From Planctomycetaceae bacterium (GTDB taxonomy: Bacteria > Planctomycetota > Planctomycetia > Pirellulales > PALSA-1355), in assembly GCA_003153375.1 (NCBI GenBank), contig PLYM01000256.1, forward strand, positions 1 to 49,674: a stretch of 49,674 nucleotides of DNA, read 5' to 3'. Shown here piece by piece: positions 24,749 through 33,503 of the stretch. The notes beneath the pieces were generated by a model, which saw nothing but the letters and a program-made list of their open reading frames with translations, was not told where the DNA came from and did no database searches. Both the position numbers and the translations under genes were made by a program. Each line of letters starts with the position of its first letter. Position 1 is the stretch's first letter.

Positions 24749-25270
24749 TTATGGCTGAGCCTCGCCCTCGGGCAATTCGACGAAACTCAGCTTGGTGAGC
24801 TTCTGGCCGTTGGGCAGTTTTTGCCGGGTGCAAACGTCGACCACGCCCATCAAAGCGTCGTAGCGCAGGCCCGAGCCGACTTGAATCACGACCTGGTCAA
24901 ACGGACTTGCCTGATCGGCCAACACTGCCTTGAGCCGATCGTTCAGCCCGGTCAAGGTGGCGACCAGGCCTTCACCAATCGCCATCGAACCGATGCCGCC
25001 AGCCGTATTGGGCACCACGCTGATCACTAGCGAGTTGAGTCCTTGCACCGGGTCGTCGTTGGCCGCGTTGTCGCCGGCTTGCACCGCGTTTTTCACGGGA
25101 CTGACCGGCTGCGCGGGCGGCATGCGTAGGGAAATCTGACCTTCGACCGGCGCGGGCCGGAAGGTGAGGATGAAAAACGTGAGCAACTGAAACGCCATGT
25201 CGAGCATCGCGGCCAGGTTCAGCTCCACGGCTCCTTCTGCTCTTCGGCGGCGTCGACGGCGTCGGCTCAT
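24749..25270 (-). CDS. exbD: ExbD/TolR family proton-channel subunit (second copy)
   Basis: 173 residues. ExbD-type proteins couple the proton gradient, with ExbB/TolQ, to work in the envelope. After a run of eight Arg there is a single TM segment (LNLAAMLDMAFQLLTFFIL, about 18-36) containing Asp24, the proton-carrying aspartate of the family. A periplasmic domain follows, with VISVVPNT and VIQVGSGLRYDALMGVVDVC. A low-complexity linker of about 30 residues stands between TM and domain. The gene starts 13 nt after the stop of the first exbD copy. Two unequal ExbD copies beside one ExbB imply a heteromeric complex, or two alternative ones. Confidence 0.88.
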   Translation of the reverse strand: MSRRRRRRRRAEGAVELNLAAMLDMAFQLLTFFILTFRPAPVEGQISLRMPPAQPVSPVKNAVQAGDNAANDDPVQGLNSLVISVVPNTAGGIGSMAIGEGLVATLTGLNDRLKAVLADQASPFDQVVIQVGSGLRYDALMGVVDVCTRQKLPNGQKLTKLSFVELPEGEAQP

Positions 25271-25283
25271 ACGAATCGTGGCG

Positions 25284-25757
25284 CTAGGTTTCGCCTTCCG
25301 CCTTGTTCATGGCCTTGAGCGAAAAGTTACGGAAGCCGTTCTTTTGACATTCCTGAATCACGCGGTTGAGCAAATGGAACGGCGTCGCCCGATCGGCGCG
25401 AATCACGACCGTCGTGGGCAGCTCGTCGCCCAATTGCAGCTTGGGATTTTTTTGCCGCGCGGCCAGCAGGCTCGATTGGGCCTCGCCCGCGATATAACCG
25501 TCGATGTCCTTGGGCGTGTTGTAGACGGTCAGATGCCCCTGCTTGTTGATGTTGAGGACGAGCAAATCCTCCTGCCCTTTGGTATCGACCGGACGTGCCG
25601 AGCCGACCACCGGCAGCTTGAGATTCATGTCGAGCTGCGCCGACTTGAAGTTGATCACCAGCATGAAGAAGGTGACCAGCTGGAAAACCATGTCCAACAT
25701 TGGCGTGAGATTCGGCTCGGCGCTGGCGTCGTGATATTGTGAGCCGGACACAGGCAC
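25284..25757 (-). CDS. exbD: ExbD/TolR family proton-channel subunit (first copy)
   Basis: 157 residues, start GTG at 25757 with AAGG 5 nt before it. The TM segment NLTPMLDMVFQLVTFFMLVI (about 16-35) carries the essential Asp22. The periplasmic domain follows, with VLNINKQGHLTVYNTP, TTVVIRADRATPFHLLNRVI and ECQKNGFRNFSLKA, which is a good match to the ExbD/TolR fold. Only 6 nt separate it from the exbB stop and 13 nt from the second exbD, so the three are certainly one transcript. The partner and cargo of the motor are not TolA, TolB or Pal, none of which is nearby. Confidence 0.9.
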   Translation of the reverse strand: MPVSGSQYHDASAEPNLTPMLDMVFQLVTFFMLVINFKSAQLDMNLKLPVVGSARPVDTKGQEDLLVLNINKQGHLTVYNTPKDIDGYIAGEAQSSLLAARQKNPKLQLGDELPTTVVIRADRATPFHLLNRVIQECQKNGFRNFSLKAMNKAEGET

Positions 25758-25763
25758 TGCACC

Positions 25764-26657
25764 TTACGATTTGGTCGGTTTCGCGGGAGTCGCTCCGGCC
25801 GCCGGCGTTTGGCCGCCACCCGGCACCGCCGCGGCGGTCTTGCCGCGGGCCGCATGAGCAAAATGCCGCAGGAACTCGTCAGCCTTGAGCACCGTGGTCA
25901 TGGAAATCGACGACACGCGATTGCGAAACACGGCATAGAAGTAGATCGCCGGCACACTCAGGGCCACGCCCTCAAACGTCAAAAGCAAGGCCTCCGAGAT
26001 ACCGCCGGCCACTTGGCTGGCCTTCAGCTGCACGTCCGACAGTGCGATGACGCTGAAGCTCGCAATCATGCCCTTGAGCGTGCCCAGCAAGCCGATCATG
26101 GGCCCCAGCGTGCCGAGCACGGCCAGCATGCTGATCTTTCGTTCCATCTCGACGGTCACGGCGTCGCCGACTCGCTCCATCGCGTCGCGAGCTTCGGCCA
26201 GCCCGTTGGGCAACTCGGCAATGCCGGTGGCCAGCAGCCGGCTAAAGAACGACTGATCTTCCTTAACAACGGTGTAGATCTCTTTGAACTCGCGCCGTTG
26301 CAGAAGCTCGGTCAGATCGAGCATGAGTTCGGGCGGCGTCGCCACGGGCTGGCGCATTTCGAGAAACAACCGACTGACCGTCGAGACGAAATAAATCGAC
26401 AGCAACAGGATGCCCGCGCCGATGAGACCGGACGACTCGATGAACCACCAGAGTCGCGACTTCTCGACCGGCTTGGCCTCGACCGGCGCGCTTTGCGGCG
26501 CTGCTGCTGGTGCCGCCGCCGCTGCCGGCGCATCAGCGGCCGGTGGGTCTTGGGCGCGAAGCGACGAATCGTTCACACCCAGCGCGGCCCACAACACGAG
26601 GCCCAACGCGAACGGCCAGGAAATTTGATATCGCGTCAGGGCACGGCGAAGGCGCAT
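25764..26657 (-). CDS. exbB: MotA/TolQ/ExbB proton-channel protein
   Basis: 297 residues from the ATG at 26657, chosen because it begins a typical signal (MRLRRALTRYQISWPFALGL) followed by an Ala/Pro-rich periplasmic stretch (about 40-75). The frame is open 32 codons further. Three TM segments follow in the ExbB pattern. TM1 is LIGAGILLLSIYFVST, TM2 contains VLGTLGPMIGLLGTLKGMIASF with the conserved Gly/Thr residues lining the channel, and TM3 is LLTFEGVALSVPAIYFYAVF. ExbB pentamers surround an ExbD dimer and drive energy transfer to the outer membrane. It is the first gene of the series down to 18868. The cleavable-looking N-terminus is common in planctomycete and Bacteroidetes homologues. 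Confidence 0.92.
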   Translation of the reverse strand: MRLRRALTRYQISWPFALGLVLWAALGVNDSSLRAQDPPAADAPAAAAAPAAAPQSAPVEAKPVEKSRLWWFIESSGLIGAGILLLSIYFVSTVSRLFLEMRQPVATPPELMLDLTELLQRREFKEIYTVVKEDQSFFSRLLATGIAELPNGLAEARDAMERVGDAVTVEMERKISMLAVLGTLGPMIGLLGTLKGMIASFSVIALSDVQLKASQVAGGISEALLLTFEGVALSVPAIYFYAVFRNRVSSISMTTVLKADEFLRHFAHAARGKTAAAVPGGGQTPAAGATPAKPTKS

Positions 26658-26864
26658 GGAACGTTCTCGACAGGGCGCGAACCCCGCGAAGCAAGTCGTT
26701 TGCTTCGGTTCGAGGCTGCTAGCAATTCCCTTCATATTAGGATAGACGCGCAACCAGGAAAAGGACTCCGCGGCCGCGGCGCCAATCTGCTAGCAGAAGT
26801 CGAAAAATGCCAAGTAAAACTGCGCGGCTTATCCGGCCTCCTATCGCGTAAATGCGGCACAGAT

Positions 26865-26879
26865 TCCCAGGATGCCGAT
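26865..26879 (+). repeat. 15-mer shared with 36283-36297, upstream of a promoter
   Basis: TCCCAGGATGCCGAT occurs here and, identically, at 36283-36297. Both copies lie in a divergent intergenic region on the strand of the right-hand gene. Here it precedes a canonical promoter by 16 nt. Confidence 0.5.
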
Positions 26880-26895
26880 GTTAAGTGATGTTGTG

Positions 26896-26924
26896 TTGAC
26901 ACGTTGTGCCGACTGCGACTATAA
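26896..26924 (+). promoter_or_regulatory. sigma-70-like promoter of the methyltransferase gene
   Basis: TTGACA (26896-26901), a 17-nt spacer and CTATAA (26919-26924) form the best promoter of the window. Transcription would start near 26931, giving a 5' UTR of about 65 nt to the ATG at 26997. Confidence 0.7.
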
Positions 26925-26996
26925 GCACCGCCCGCTCGCCGTGCTTTCAGACGTTGGCCCTCGCCTCGCCCATTTAACGATTCCCCGAGCATTCAG

Positions 26997-27629
26997 ATGC
27001 CCCAAACGTCGACTTCGATTGCCAGCCCGGCCTGCTTCAAGACGCAAGTTGCCAACCTGCTCCACACGGTAGCGCAGTTTTTGGTCCGCCGCCGCATTCT
27101 GCTGACGGCGATGCTCTTCACCGGGCTGATCGTCGAAGACGTCGTCACGGGCGTCAAGCCGCACGATCTGGCGAATTGGCGCGATCCGGTGGTGGTGGGC
27201 GGCGTGCTGGCGATTGTCCTGGGCGTGGCACTGCGAAGTTGGGCCGTCGGCATCCTGCGCAAAGATGCGGAGCTGACCATGACCGGTCCCTATCGGCTGA
27301 TCCGCAACCCGCTTTACCTGGGCTCGTTCCTGATGATGGCCGGCTTTTGCATACTGATCGACGACCACGAAAACGTCCTTTGCATCCTGTTGCCCATGGC
27401 GCTGATCTATACGATCAAGGTCCGCCGAGAAGAACAATTGCTATCGAGCCTCTTTCCGGCGCAATGGACCGAATATGTCCGTAGCACGCCGCGCTTCATT
27501 CCGCGCTTGGCTCGGGTCAATCTGTCGGCAACCTGGAGCGGGGCCCGTTGGCTGGGCTGCCGTGAATATCATGCCTTGGTGGCCACGGCCGCGGCTTTGA
27601 TCGCGCTCAAAGCCTGGCAAATGGCCTAG
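26997..27629 (+). CDS. isoprenylcysteine carboxyl methyltransferase-like membrane protein
   Basis: 210 residues and an integral membrane protein. TM segments lie at about 34-50, 65-82 and 105-135. The conserved methyltransferase region of the ICMT/phospholipid-methyltransferase superfamily is clear: GPYRLIRNPLYLGSFLMM, then RREEQLLSSLFPAQWTEYVRS with the S-adenosylmethionine-binding Arg/Glu residues, and RFIPR. Bacteria do not have prenylated CaaX proteins in the usual sense, so the substrate is probably a lipid or small hydrophobic acid. The next gene, an LptF/G-type permease, starts 38 nt later on the same strand and the two are probably co-transcribed. The ATG at 26997 has no Shine-Dalgarno sequence. 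Confidence 0.82.
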   Translation: MPQTSTSIASPACFKTQVANLLHTVAQFLVRRRILLTAMLFTGLIVEDVVTGVKPHDLANWRDPVVVGGVLAIVLGVALRSWAVGILRKDAELTMTGPYRLIRNPLYLGSFLMMAGFCILIDDHENVLCILLPMALIYTIKVRREEQLLSSLFPAQWTEYVRSTPRFIPRLARVNLSATWSGARWLGCREYHALVATAAALIALKAWQMA

Positions 27630-27667
27630 AGCGGGCACTCCGCACGACTCGCAGGACAAACGGCTCG

Positions 27668-28849
27668 ATGCGTCTGTTAACCCGGTATGTCCTTCGCGAA
27701 ATCTGCCAGATCTTCCTGATCACGCTGGTTTCGCTGACCACCTTGATGATCTTGATCGGGGCCGTGCGCGAGGCGATCGCCCAGGGCCTGGGCGCGGCGC
27801 AGATCATCCAGTTGATCCCCTTCTTGCTGCCCAACGCCCTGGTGTTTGCCGTGCCGGGCACCATTCTGTTCTCGGTCTCCAGCGTCTATGGGCGGATGTC
27901 GAGTGCCAACGAGGTGATCGTCCTCAAGTCGCTCGGCCTGAGCCCCATGATCATCCTCTGGCCGGCGCTGTTGATGGCCGTCGTGTTGAGTTTCACCACG
28001 GTCTGGCTCAACGACCTGGCCATGAGTTGGGGGCATCACGGCATGCAGCAGGTCGTGGTCAATGCACTCGAGGACATCGCCTATGGCATGCTGCGCACGC
28101 ACCACTCGTTTAACGCCAAGGCCTTTTCGGTCACCGTGCAACGTGTGAAAGGCCGGCAATTGATTTCGCCGGTCTTCTCGCTGCCGTCGAACGACAACTC
28201 GGGACCCGTGACCGTGCGAGCCGAAAGCGCCGAGCTGCGCAGCAATCCCGGATCGGGCAAACTGACGATCTCGCTCTACAACGGCCGCGCCGACGGGCCG
28301 GGCTTTCACGCCGAATTTCCGAATCAGCTCTATGAGCGCGAGATCGACTTGCAGCCCGAGGGAGGCAGCCGCGATCCGTCGCCCGCCCATCTGTCGCTGG
28401 CCGAGATTCCCGGCAGCATCGTGCAACAAAAGGAACTGATTCAGCAAATCGAACAGCGGATGGTCGCCCAGGCCGGCATACGGATGGTGACGGGCGACTT
28501 CGACAGCCTGGCCGGGCCCAGCTGGTCGGTCGACTCACAAAACATCCAGTTCCAGAAACTGCGGCTCTATCGCATGCAAACCGAGCTGCCGCGCCGCTGG
28601 GCCAATGGCTTCAGTTGCCTGTGCTTCGCCCTGGTGGGCTCCGGCATGGCCATTCGCCGCAAAAACGCCGACATGCTCACCAGCTTCTTCCTCTGCTTCT
28701 TGCCGATCCTGTTGATCTACTATCCGTTCCTGTTTTTCGGCGTTGACCGCGCCAAAGCCGGCGCCATCAACCCCAACGCCGTCTGGCTGGGCAACATTGT
28801 CTTGGTCGCCTGGGGCCTGTGGCTGCTGCGCCGCGTGATTCGCTACTGA
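27668..28849 (+). CDS. LptF/LptG (YjgP/YjgQ) family permease
   Basis: 393 residues. LptF and LptG are the membrane subunits of the LptB2FG transporter, which pulls lipopolysaccharide from the inner membrane towards the outer membrane. The build fits. TM helices lie at about 15-35, 50-75 and 95-115, a periplasmic jellyroll follows (about 120-310; SVTVQRVKGRQLISPVF, NGRADGPGFHAEFP), and three TM helices close the protein (about 312-392; RWANGFSCLCFALVGSGMAI, LTSFFLCFLPILLIYYPFLF). The N-terminal coupling region shows YVLREICQIF and SSANEVIVLKSLG. Only one such gene is present here, so its partner must be encoded elsewhere. LptF and LptG cannot be told apart from this sequence alone. Confidence 0.9.
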   Translation: MRLLTRYVLREICQIFLITLVSLTTLMILIGAVREAIAQGLGAAQIIQLIPFLLPNALVFAVPGTILFSVSSVYGRMSSANEVIVLKSLGLSPMIILWPALLMAVVLSFTTVWLNDLAMSWGHHGMQQVVVNALEDIAYGMLRTHHSFNAKAFSVTVQRVKGRQLISPVFSLPSNDNSGPVTVRAESAELRSNPGSGKLTISLYNGRADGPGFHAEFPNQLYEREIDLQPEGGSRDPSPAHLSLAEIPGSIVQQKELIQQIEQRMVAQAGIRMVTGDFDSLAGPSWSVDSQNIQFQKLRLYRMQTELPRRWANGFSCLCFALVGSGMAIRRKNADMLTSFFLCFLPILLIYYPFLFFGVDRAKAGAINPNAVWLGNIVLVAWGLWLLRRVIRY

Positions 28850-28862
28850 GTGAGACTCGGGC

Positions 28863-30218
28863 CTACACTTGGATCCGCTTCCAGCCGCCGTGCAGGAAGC
28901 GATAGGCGATCAGCAAACAGCGAAGCATGATGTCGCTGACCAGGGCATACCAGGCGCCGCGGATTCCCCAGCCCCAGACGTGGGCCAACAGGTAGGCCGT
29001 CGGCAAGCGCAGGCCGACGAAACCGATGAACGTGAAAGCCAGCGGCCAGCGCGTGTCGCCCGCCCCGCGCAAGGCCCCGGTCAACACCTGCAGCAGCGCC
29101 AACGGCAGCATTGCGAACGACACGATACGCAGCAAGCTGGGCGCAATGGCCGCCACCCCCGATTGCTCGGGACTGAGAAACAAGTGTACGAGCGGGTTCG
29201 CGGCGAAGAACAGCACCAGCCCGGCCAGCGTGAGCAGGCTGCCGCTGGTTGCACAAGCCGTCAACACGCTGCGCGCCGCCTGGCGATGGTCGCCCGCGCC
29301 CAGGTATTGTCCGACCAGTGTCGCGGCCGCGACCTGAAAGGCATAGCCCGGCAGATAAGCCAGCGACTCGATGCGAATGGCCACGCCATGGGCCGCGACT
29401 TCATCGGTGCCCAGCTTGTTGATGATGGCGATGAACGCCAACTGGCAGCCGACCATCGAGAGCACGTCGATTCCGCCGGGCAGGCCAATCCGCAAAATGC
29501 GTCGCATCAAGTCCAGGTTGGGCCACAGCAAGCTCAGCCGCACGCGCAGTCCGAAGCGTCCGGCCAGCAGCAGCGCGAAGGGAATCAGACCGCCGGCCGC
29601 GTGGCCACAAGCCGCGCCGATCGGCAGCGAATCCCAACCCATTTCCGGAAATGGGCCCACTCCGGCCAACAGCGACCAGGCCACGGTGATGTTGATCACG
29701 TTGACCAGCACCATCGTCACCAGGCCGGTTACCATGTCGCCCGCGCCGCGCAAGCAGCCGATGCCGACCGATTCGAGCATCATCAGCGGCAGCATCGGCA
29801 CGATGAACCTCAGATAGCGCGTGGCCAGCGCAGCCGATTCGCCCTCGAGCAGCAACGCGCCAGCCAGGTGGTTGCTCCACAGCAGGCCGCACGTCAAAAA
29901 GACGAGTGCCAGCACCGCGCCCAACACGAACGACTGGTTCGTCACTCGGTTGGCGGCCGGCCAGTCGCCCGCGCCGACAAAGCGCGCCGTCATGGCCACG
30001 GCGCCGATCGAAACGATCGCGAACAGGTTCGTGAACATCCACAGCGCGTATTGAATGACGGTCATCGCCGCCAGATGCGCCGGAGTGAGATAGTGGCCGG
30101 CCAGGATCGTGTCCGAAAAGCCAACCAGCATCACCAGCACTTGCTCGATGAGCACTGGCCAAACCAACCGCAACAGCGGCCTTAGCGTTCCCGGAGTGTC
30201 AGTGATGGCAGCGGGCAC
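28863..30218 (-). CDS. MATE family multidrug/toxin efflux transporter
   Basis: About 451 residues from the GTG at 30218, which gives the usual family length; a TTG at 30332 would add 38 residues of poorly coding-like sequence. Twelve hydrophobic segments are evident in two related halves. The first half begins LRLVWPVLIEQVLVMLVGFSDTILAGHYL and the second LRIGLPGGIDVLSMVGCQLAFIAIINKLGT. MATE proteins export cationic drugs or metabolites using H+ or Na+. The repeated GCLRGAGDM and GALRGAGDTRWP motifs at matching places in the two halves are typical. The gene is convergent with the permease gene, 13 nt apart. Its cargo cannot be read from the sequence. Confidence 0.9.
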   Translation of the reverse strand: MPAAITDTPGTLRPLLRLVWPVLIEQVLVMLVGFSDTILAGHYLTPAHLAAMTVIQYALWMFTNLFAIVSIGAVAMTARFVGAGDWPAANRVTNQSFVLGAVLALVFLTCGLLWSNHLAGALLLEGESAALATRYLRFIVPMLPLMMLESVGIGCLRGAGDMVTGLVTMVLVNVINITVAWSLLAGVGPFPEMGWDSLPIGAACGHAAGGLIPFALLLAGRFGLRVRLSLLWPNLDLMRRILRIGLPGGIDVLSMVGCQLAFIAIINKLGTDEVAAHGVAIRIESLAYLPGYAFQVAAATLVGQYLGAGDHRQAARSVLTACATSGSLLTLAGLVLFFAANPLVHLFLSPEQSGVAAIAPSLLRIVSFAMLPLALLQVLTGALRGAGDTRWPLAFTFIGFVGLRLPTAYLLAHVWGWGIRGAWYALVSDIMLRCLLIAYRFLHGGWKRIQV

Positions 30219-30374
30219 GCCAGACCAGTGGAGCAAAGGGGCCAAAGGAACGTGGCAACGAGCGGGGCGCTGCGACCACGCTTCAGTCGCCGCCGGCAGA
30301 TTAAGTCTCGCGATGGGAGCCGTCAATGCCAACGGGCAGCGATGTTCGCAGCCCGCTGGATCTTAATTGGCCCG

Positions 30375-31670
30375 TCACGCGAACAGCTCTTTGATCACCT
30401 TGCCGCCGTTGGCGATTTTCATCGGGCGGCCGCTACGGCTGGTGAAGGTGGTATCGAGCGAGATGCCCAAGGCCTTGCAGACCGTGGCCATGACGTCCTG
30501 CGCGGCATAGGGCTCGGTCTCAACCTCGGTGCCGTCGGCGTTGGTCTTGCCGACCGCGATGCCGCCCTTCATCCCGGCGCCACCGAGTACGATGCTCCAA
30601 CTGCGGGCCCAGTGGTCACGGCCGCTGTTGCCGTTCACGCGCGGCGTGCGGCCGAATTCGCCCATCCAGATGATCGCCGTGTCTTCGAGCAGGCCGCGCT
30701 CTTTCAGATCACTGACCAGGGCGCTCATTGCCTTGTCCAGCTCGGGCAACTTCGTGTCGGCCAGCGTCTTGAAGTTGTTGCTGTGCGTGTCCCAGCCGTT
30801 CAGGTCCACTTCGACGAACGGCACCCCCTGCTCGACCAGTCGCCGGGCCATCAGGCAGCCGCGGCCAAAGCTGTTCTTGCCGTAGCGATCGCGGACCGCT
30901 TCGCTCTCCTTCGAGACCTTGAAGGCCTCCATCTGCTTGCTGGTCATCAGCGACACGGTGCGGTCGAGCACGTTGGCATGGTCGATGGCCGACTGGCCGC
31001 GATCCTGCTTGACGAAGCTCTTTTCCAGCGAGGCCAGCGTTTGCATCCGCTGCGCCAGGCGATCGGCATCCACTTCGCCATGTCCTTTTTCCATGCCCGG
31101 CAGGTTGCGGACGTTGCCGTCGGAATTGACCACGAACGGCGCGTAGGTCATGCCCAGGAAGCCCGGGCCGACGCTGCCCCCACCGACGGCAACGAACGGT
31201 GGAATGTCCAAGTGCAGTTGCTTGGTCTGCTCGGCCAGCATGTGGCTGATCACCGAGCCGTAGCCGGGGTGCTCGATGTTGGGATTGGGCACATAGCCGG
31301 TGTGCAGGTAGTAGCGGCCGCGATTGTGATCCGCCTCGCGCGTGCTCATCGAGCGCACGATCGCCAGGTGTTCCATCTGCTTGGCCATCAAGGGCAAGTG
31401 TTCGCAGATCTGCTCGTTGCCGCTGGTCGCGATGGGCTTGAACGTGCCGCCGGTGGGCGCGCCGGGCTTGAGATCCCAGATATCGATCGTGGCCGGGCCG
31501 CCCCCCATCCACAGCAGAATGGCGGCCTTGTGACGTTTCTTCAGATCGTCGGCATGCGCCGCCAGCGCGCCGGTGAACGACATCGCCGGCAGGGCCAGTG
31601 CCGAGGCCGCGGCCAGGTGCTCGAGAAAATGCCGCCGGGTCATTCCGCGAGGACGAGCAAATTGCGACAT
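30375..31670 (-). CDS. DUF1501 Tat-exported protein (alkaline-phosphatase/sulfatase-like fold)
   Basis: 431 residues with a Tat signal (MTRRHFLEHLAAASALALPA) and AAGGGAG before the ATG at 31670. DUF1501 proteins are abundant in planctomycetes and distantly related to the alkaline phosphatase/sulfatase superfamily. Typical strings are ILLWMGGGPATIDIWDLKPG, SMSTREADHNRGRYYLHTGY, GCLMARRLVEQGVPFVEVDLNGWDTHSNN, TAIIWMGEFGRTPRVNGNSGRDHW and the C-terminal SRSGRPMKIANGGKVI. It starts 46 nt after the stop of the DUF1549/DUF1553 gene, the usual partner order. A role in breakdown of complex extracellular material is often proposed but not proven. Confidence 0.9.
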   Translation of the reverse strand: MSQFARPRGMTRRHFLEHLAAASALALPAMSFTGALAAHADDLKKRHKAAILLWMGGGPATIDIWDLKPGAPTGGTFKPIATSGNEQICEHLPLMAKQMEHLAIVRSMSTREADHNRGRYYLHTGYVPNPNIEHPGYGSVISHMLAEQTKQLHLDIPPFVAVGGGSVGPGFLGMTYAPFVVNSDGNVRNLPGMEKGHGEVDADRLAQRMQTLASLEKSFVKQDRGQSAIDHANVLDRTVSLMTSKQMEAFKVSKESEAVRDRYGKNSFGRGCLMARRLVEQGVPFVEVDLNGWDTHSNNFKTLADTKLPELDKAMSALVSDLKERGLLEDTAIIWMGEFGRTPRVNGNSGRDHWARSWSIVLGGAGMKGGIAVGKTNADGTEVETEPYAAQDVMATVCKALGISLDTTFTSRSGRPMKIANGGKVIKELFA

Positions 31671-31715
31671 GGCCGGCTCCCTTGGTTGCGGCTTTGCGCC
31701 GCGGACACGAGCGAC

Positions 31716-33422
31716 TTAATGGTTCAAGATAAACTCATTGCTATTGAGCACGGCCCACCACACGTCTTGCAGGGCCGCGATCGGATCGCCCTTGCGCAGC
31801 AATAGCAATTCATTGGCCAGGCCGATTTCCTGCGCGGTGGGCTTGCGAGCTAGCGCCGCCAGATACAGATAGTTGATCTTGGCGGCATTGTTCATCTTCG
31901 GGTCCGACGACACGCGGTGCAAGAAGCCCCCTTTTTCCACGCTCGTGGCTTTCTTGATCAGGTCGCCGTTCATCATCATCAAGGTTTGGGGAATCGTGCC
32001 GTTGAACGTGGTCGACTCCTCATTGTCATCGGTGCCAAACGCCACGACGAACTGCTTGAGCCAGTCGTGCTTGGTCGATTCGCGCTTCTCGTAGCTGGTC
32101 TGCGTGTTCTGGGCCTCGGTGGCCACGAGCAACGACTCATACAGCTCCTCGGCCGGCATTTGCCGCAGATAGAAGCGGCTGAACAGCGGTTTCTCGCCCA
32201 GCGCCGGATCATCCTTCTTGTTGCGCGGGCCCACGCGGCTTGAGAGCGCGTACGGCTCGCTCAGCAGAATCCAGCGCATCAACTCTTTTTGGTTGTAGCT
32301 GCGAGTCTTGAATTCCGTCGCCAGGGCGTCGAGCAATTCCGGATGGCTCGGCGGATTGTGGGGGCCCATGTCGTCGATGGGTTTCGTGAAGCCATAGCCC
32401 AAAAAGTGTGCCCACAGGCGGTTCACCAGCGCCTTGGCCAGGTAATCGGAACCGACGACCAGGCCGGCCAACTCGGTGCGACGGTCCACATCGCGCACAT
32501 AGCCGCTGTCGCTCTTGAGCTTCGAACCGTCGACAAACACGGGCAGCGCGACCTTCTGCAGGCCGTTGCGCTGCTCGTAAAACAACACCGCTTCTTCGGG
32601 CTTGTTGTTCTCGCCGGAAAAATCCTGGTTGACCAATTCCACCGATTCGATTTGCCGGCCATTGGCAAAGTGGCGCAAGGCCCGCGCCTGGCGGAAGAAG
32701 GCGTTCATCTCCCAGAATTGATTCTGCTTCCAATCGTTGAACGGATGGTTGTGGCATTGGGTACACTGGATTTGCAGACCCAAAAAAATCTGCGACGTCT
32801 TGGCCGTGGCCTGCACGCCATTTTCCTCGAGGTTGCCGGCCAGGAAATTGACGAAGCCGTTAAAGCCCTCCTCGCCCGGTTTGCTGACGCCGGTGGCGCC
32901 GACCAGGTCGAAGACCAGCTTGTCATAGGGCGTGTTGCGCTGGAACGAACGCCGCAAAGCCTGCTGCAAGCCTTCGCGGTTGACCAACGAGCGGCGCTCG
33001 GTGCCGCCGCTGCGACCGATCAGGATATTCGTCCACAGCGTGGTCCAGTTGCGGGCGTAATCTTCGACGTAGTCCTCGCCGAGTAGACGATCGACCAGCC
33101 GCGTCTTGCGCTCGCGCACCGGGTCGTCCATGAATTGCTTCAGCTCATCGACCGTGGGAATCCGGCCCAGCACGTCCAGAAACGCCCGGCGGCACCATTC
33201 GCCGTCGCTGGCGGCCGGCGAGGGAGCGATCTTGCTGGCTTCCCATTGCGCGCGAATCTGCTGATTGATCTGCGCGACCTGCGGAAAATCGGTCTTGGGG
33301 CCGACCGTTTTCTTGGTCACCACCGGGGCCGGCGATTTGTCGTCTGCACAGGCCTGCGATTCGAGCGCGGCAACCGTCAACCCGGCCAGCATGAGCAGAA
33401 GAAAGCCGGCGACCTCCCGCAT
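31716..33422 (-). CDS. DUF1549/DUF1553 exported protein with CxxCH motif
   Basis: 568 residues from the ATG at 33422, chosen because a Sec signal begins there (MREVAGFLLLMLAGLTVAAL); the frame is open 27 codons further without a signal. The DUF1549 half (about 65-260) shows RRAFLDVLGRIPTVDELKQF and a single CTQCHNHPF, a CxxCH heme-type motif. The DUF1553 half (about 300-560) shows RLWAHFLGYGFTKPIDDMGPHNPPSHPELLD, RWILLSEPYALSS, LFSRFYLRQMPAEELYES and a C-terminal NSNEFILNH. These are the standard marks of the planctomycete paralogous family. It is co-oriented with the DUF1501 gene. Whether the CxxCH really holds heme is not known for this family. Confidence 0.9.
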   Translation of the reverse strand: MREVAGFLLLMLAGLTVAALESQACADDKSPAPVVTKKTVGPKTDFPQVAQINQQIRAQWEASKIAPSPAASDGEWCRRAFLDVLGRIPTVDELKQFMDDPVRERKTRLVDRLLGEDYVEDYARNWTTLWTNILIGRSGGTERRSLVNREGLQQALRRSFQRNTPYDKLVFDLVGATGVSKPGEEGFNGFVNFLAGNLEENGVQATAKTSQIFLGLQIQCTQCHNHPFNDWKQNQFWEMNAFFRQARALRHFANGRQIESVELVNQDFSGENNKPEEAVLFYEQRNGLQKVALPVFVDGSKLKSDSGYVRDVDRRTELAGLVVGSDYLAKALVNRLWAHFLGYGFTKPIDDMGPHNPPSHPELLDALATEFKTRSYNQKELMRWILLSEPYALSSRVGPRNKKDDPALGEKPLFSRFYLRQMPAEELYESLLVATEAQNTQTSYEKRESTKHDWLKQFVVAFGTDDNEESTTFNGTIPQTLMMMNGDLIKKATSVEKGGFLHRVSSDPKMNNAAKINYLYLAALARKPTAQEIGLANELLLLRKGDPIAALQDVWWAVLNSNEFILNH

Positions 33423-33503
33423 GCGCGCGCAGCGATCACGTCGGGCTGGCGACAGCCCGTGGCGCAACGCAATCGATCCCTGCGAAGCCATGCCGTGTCT
33501 CAT

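Noticed and set aside
26732-26992. An 86-codon minus-strand frame in the exbB upstream region
   Set aside because: It lies across the promoter and the 15-mer, is Arg/Ser-rich and has no similarity to anything recognised.
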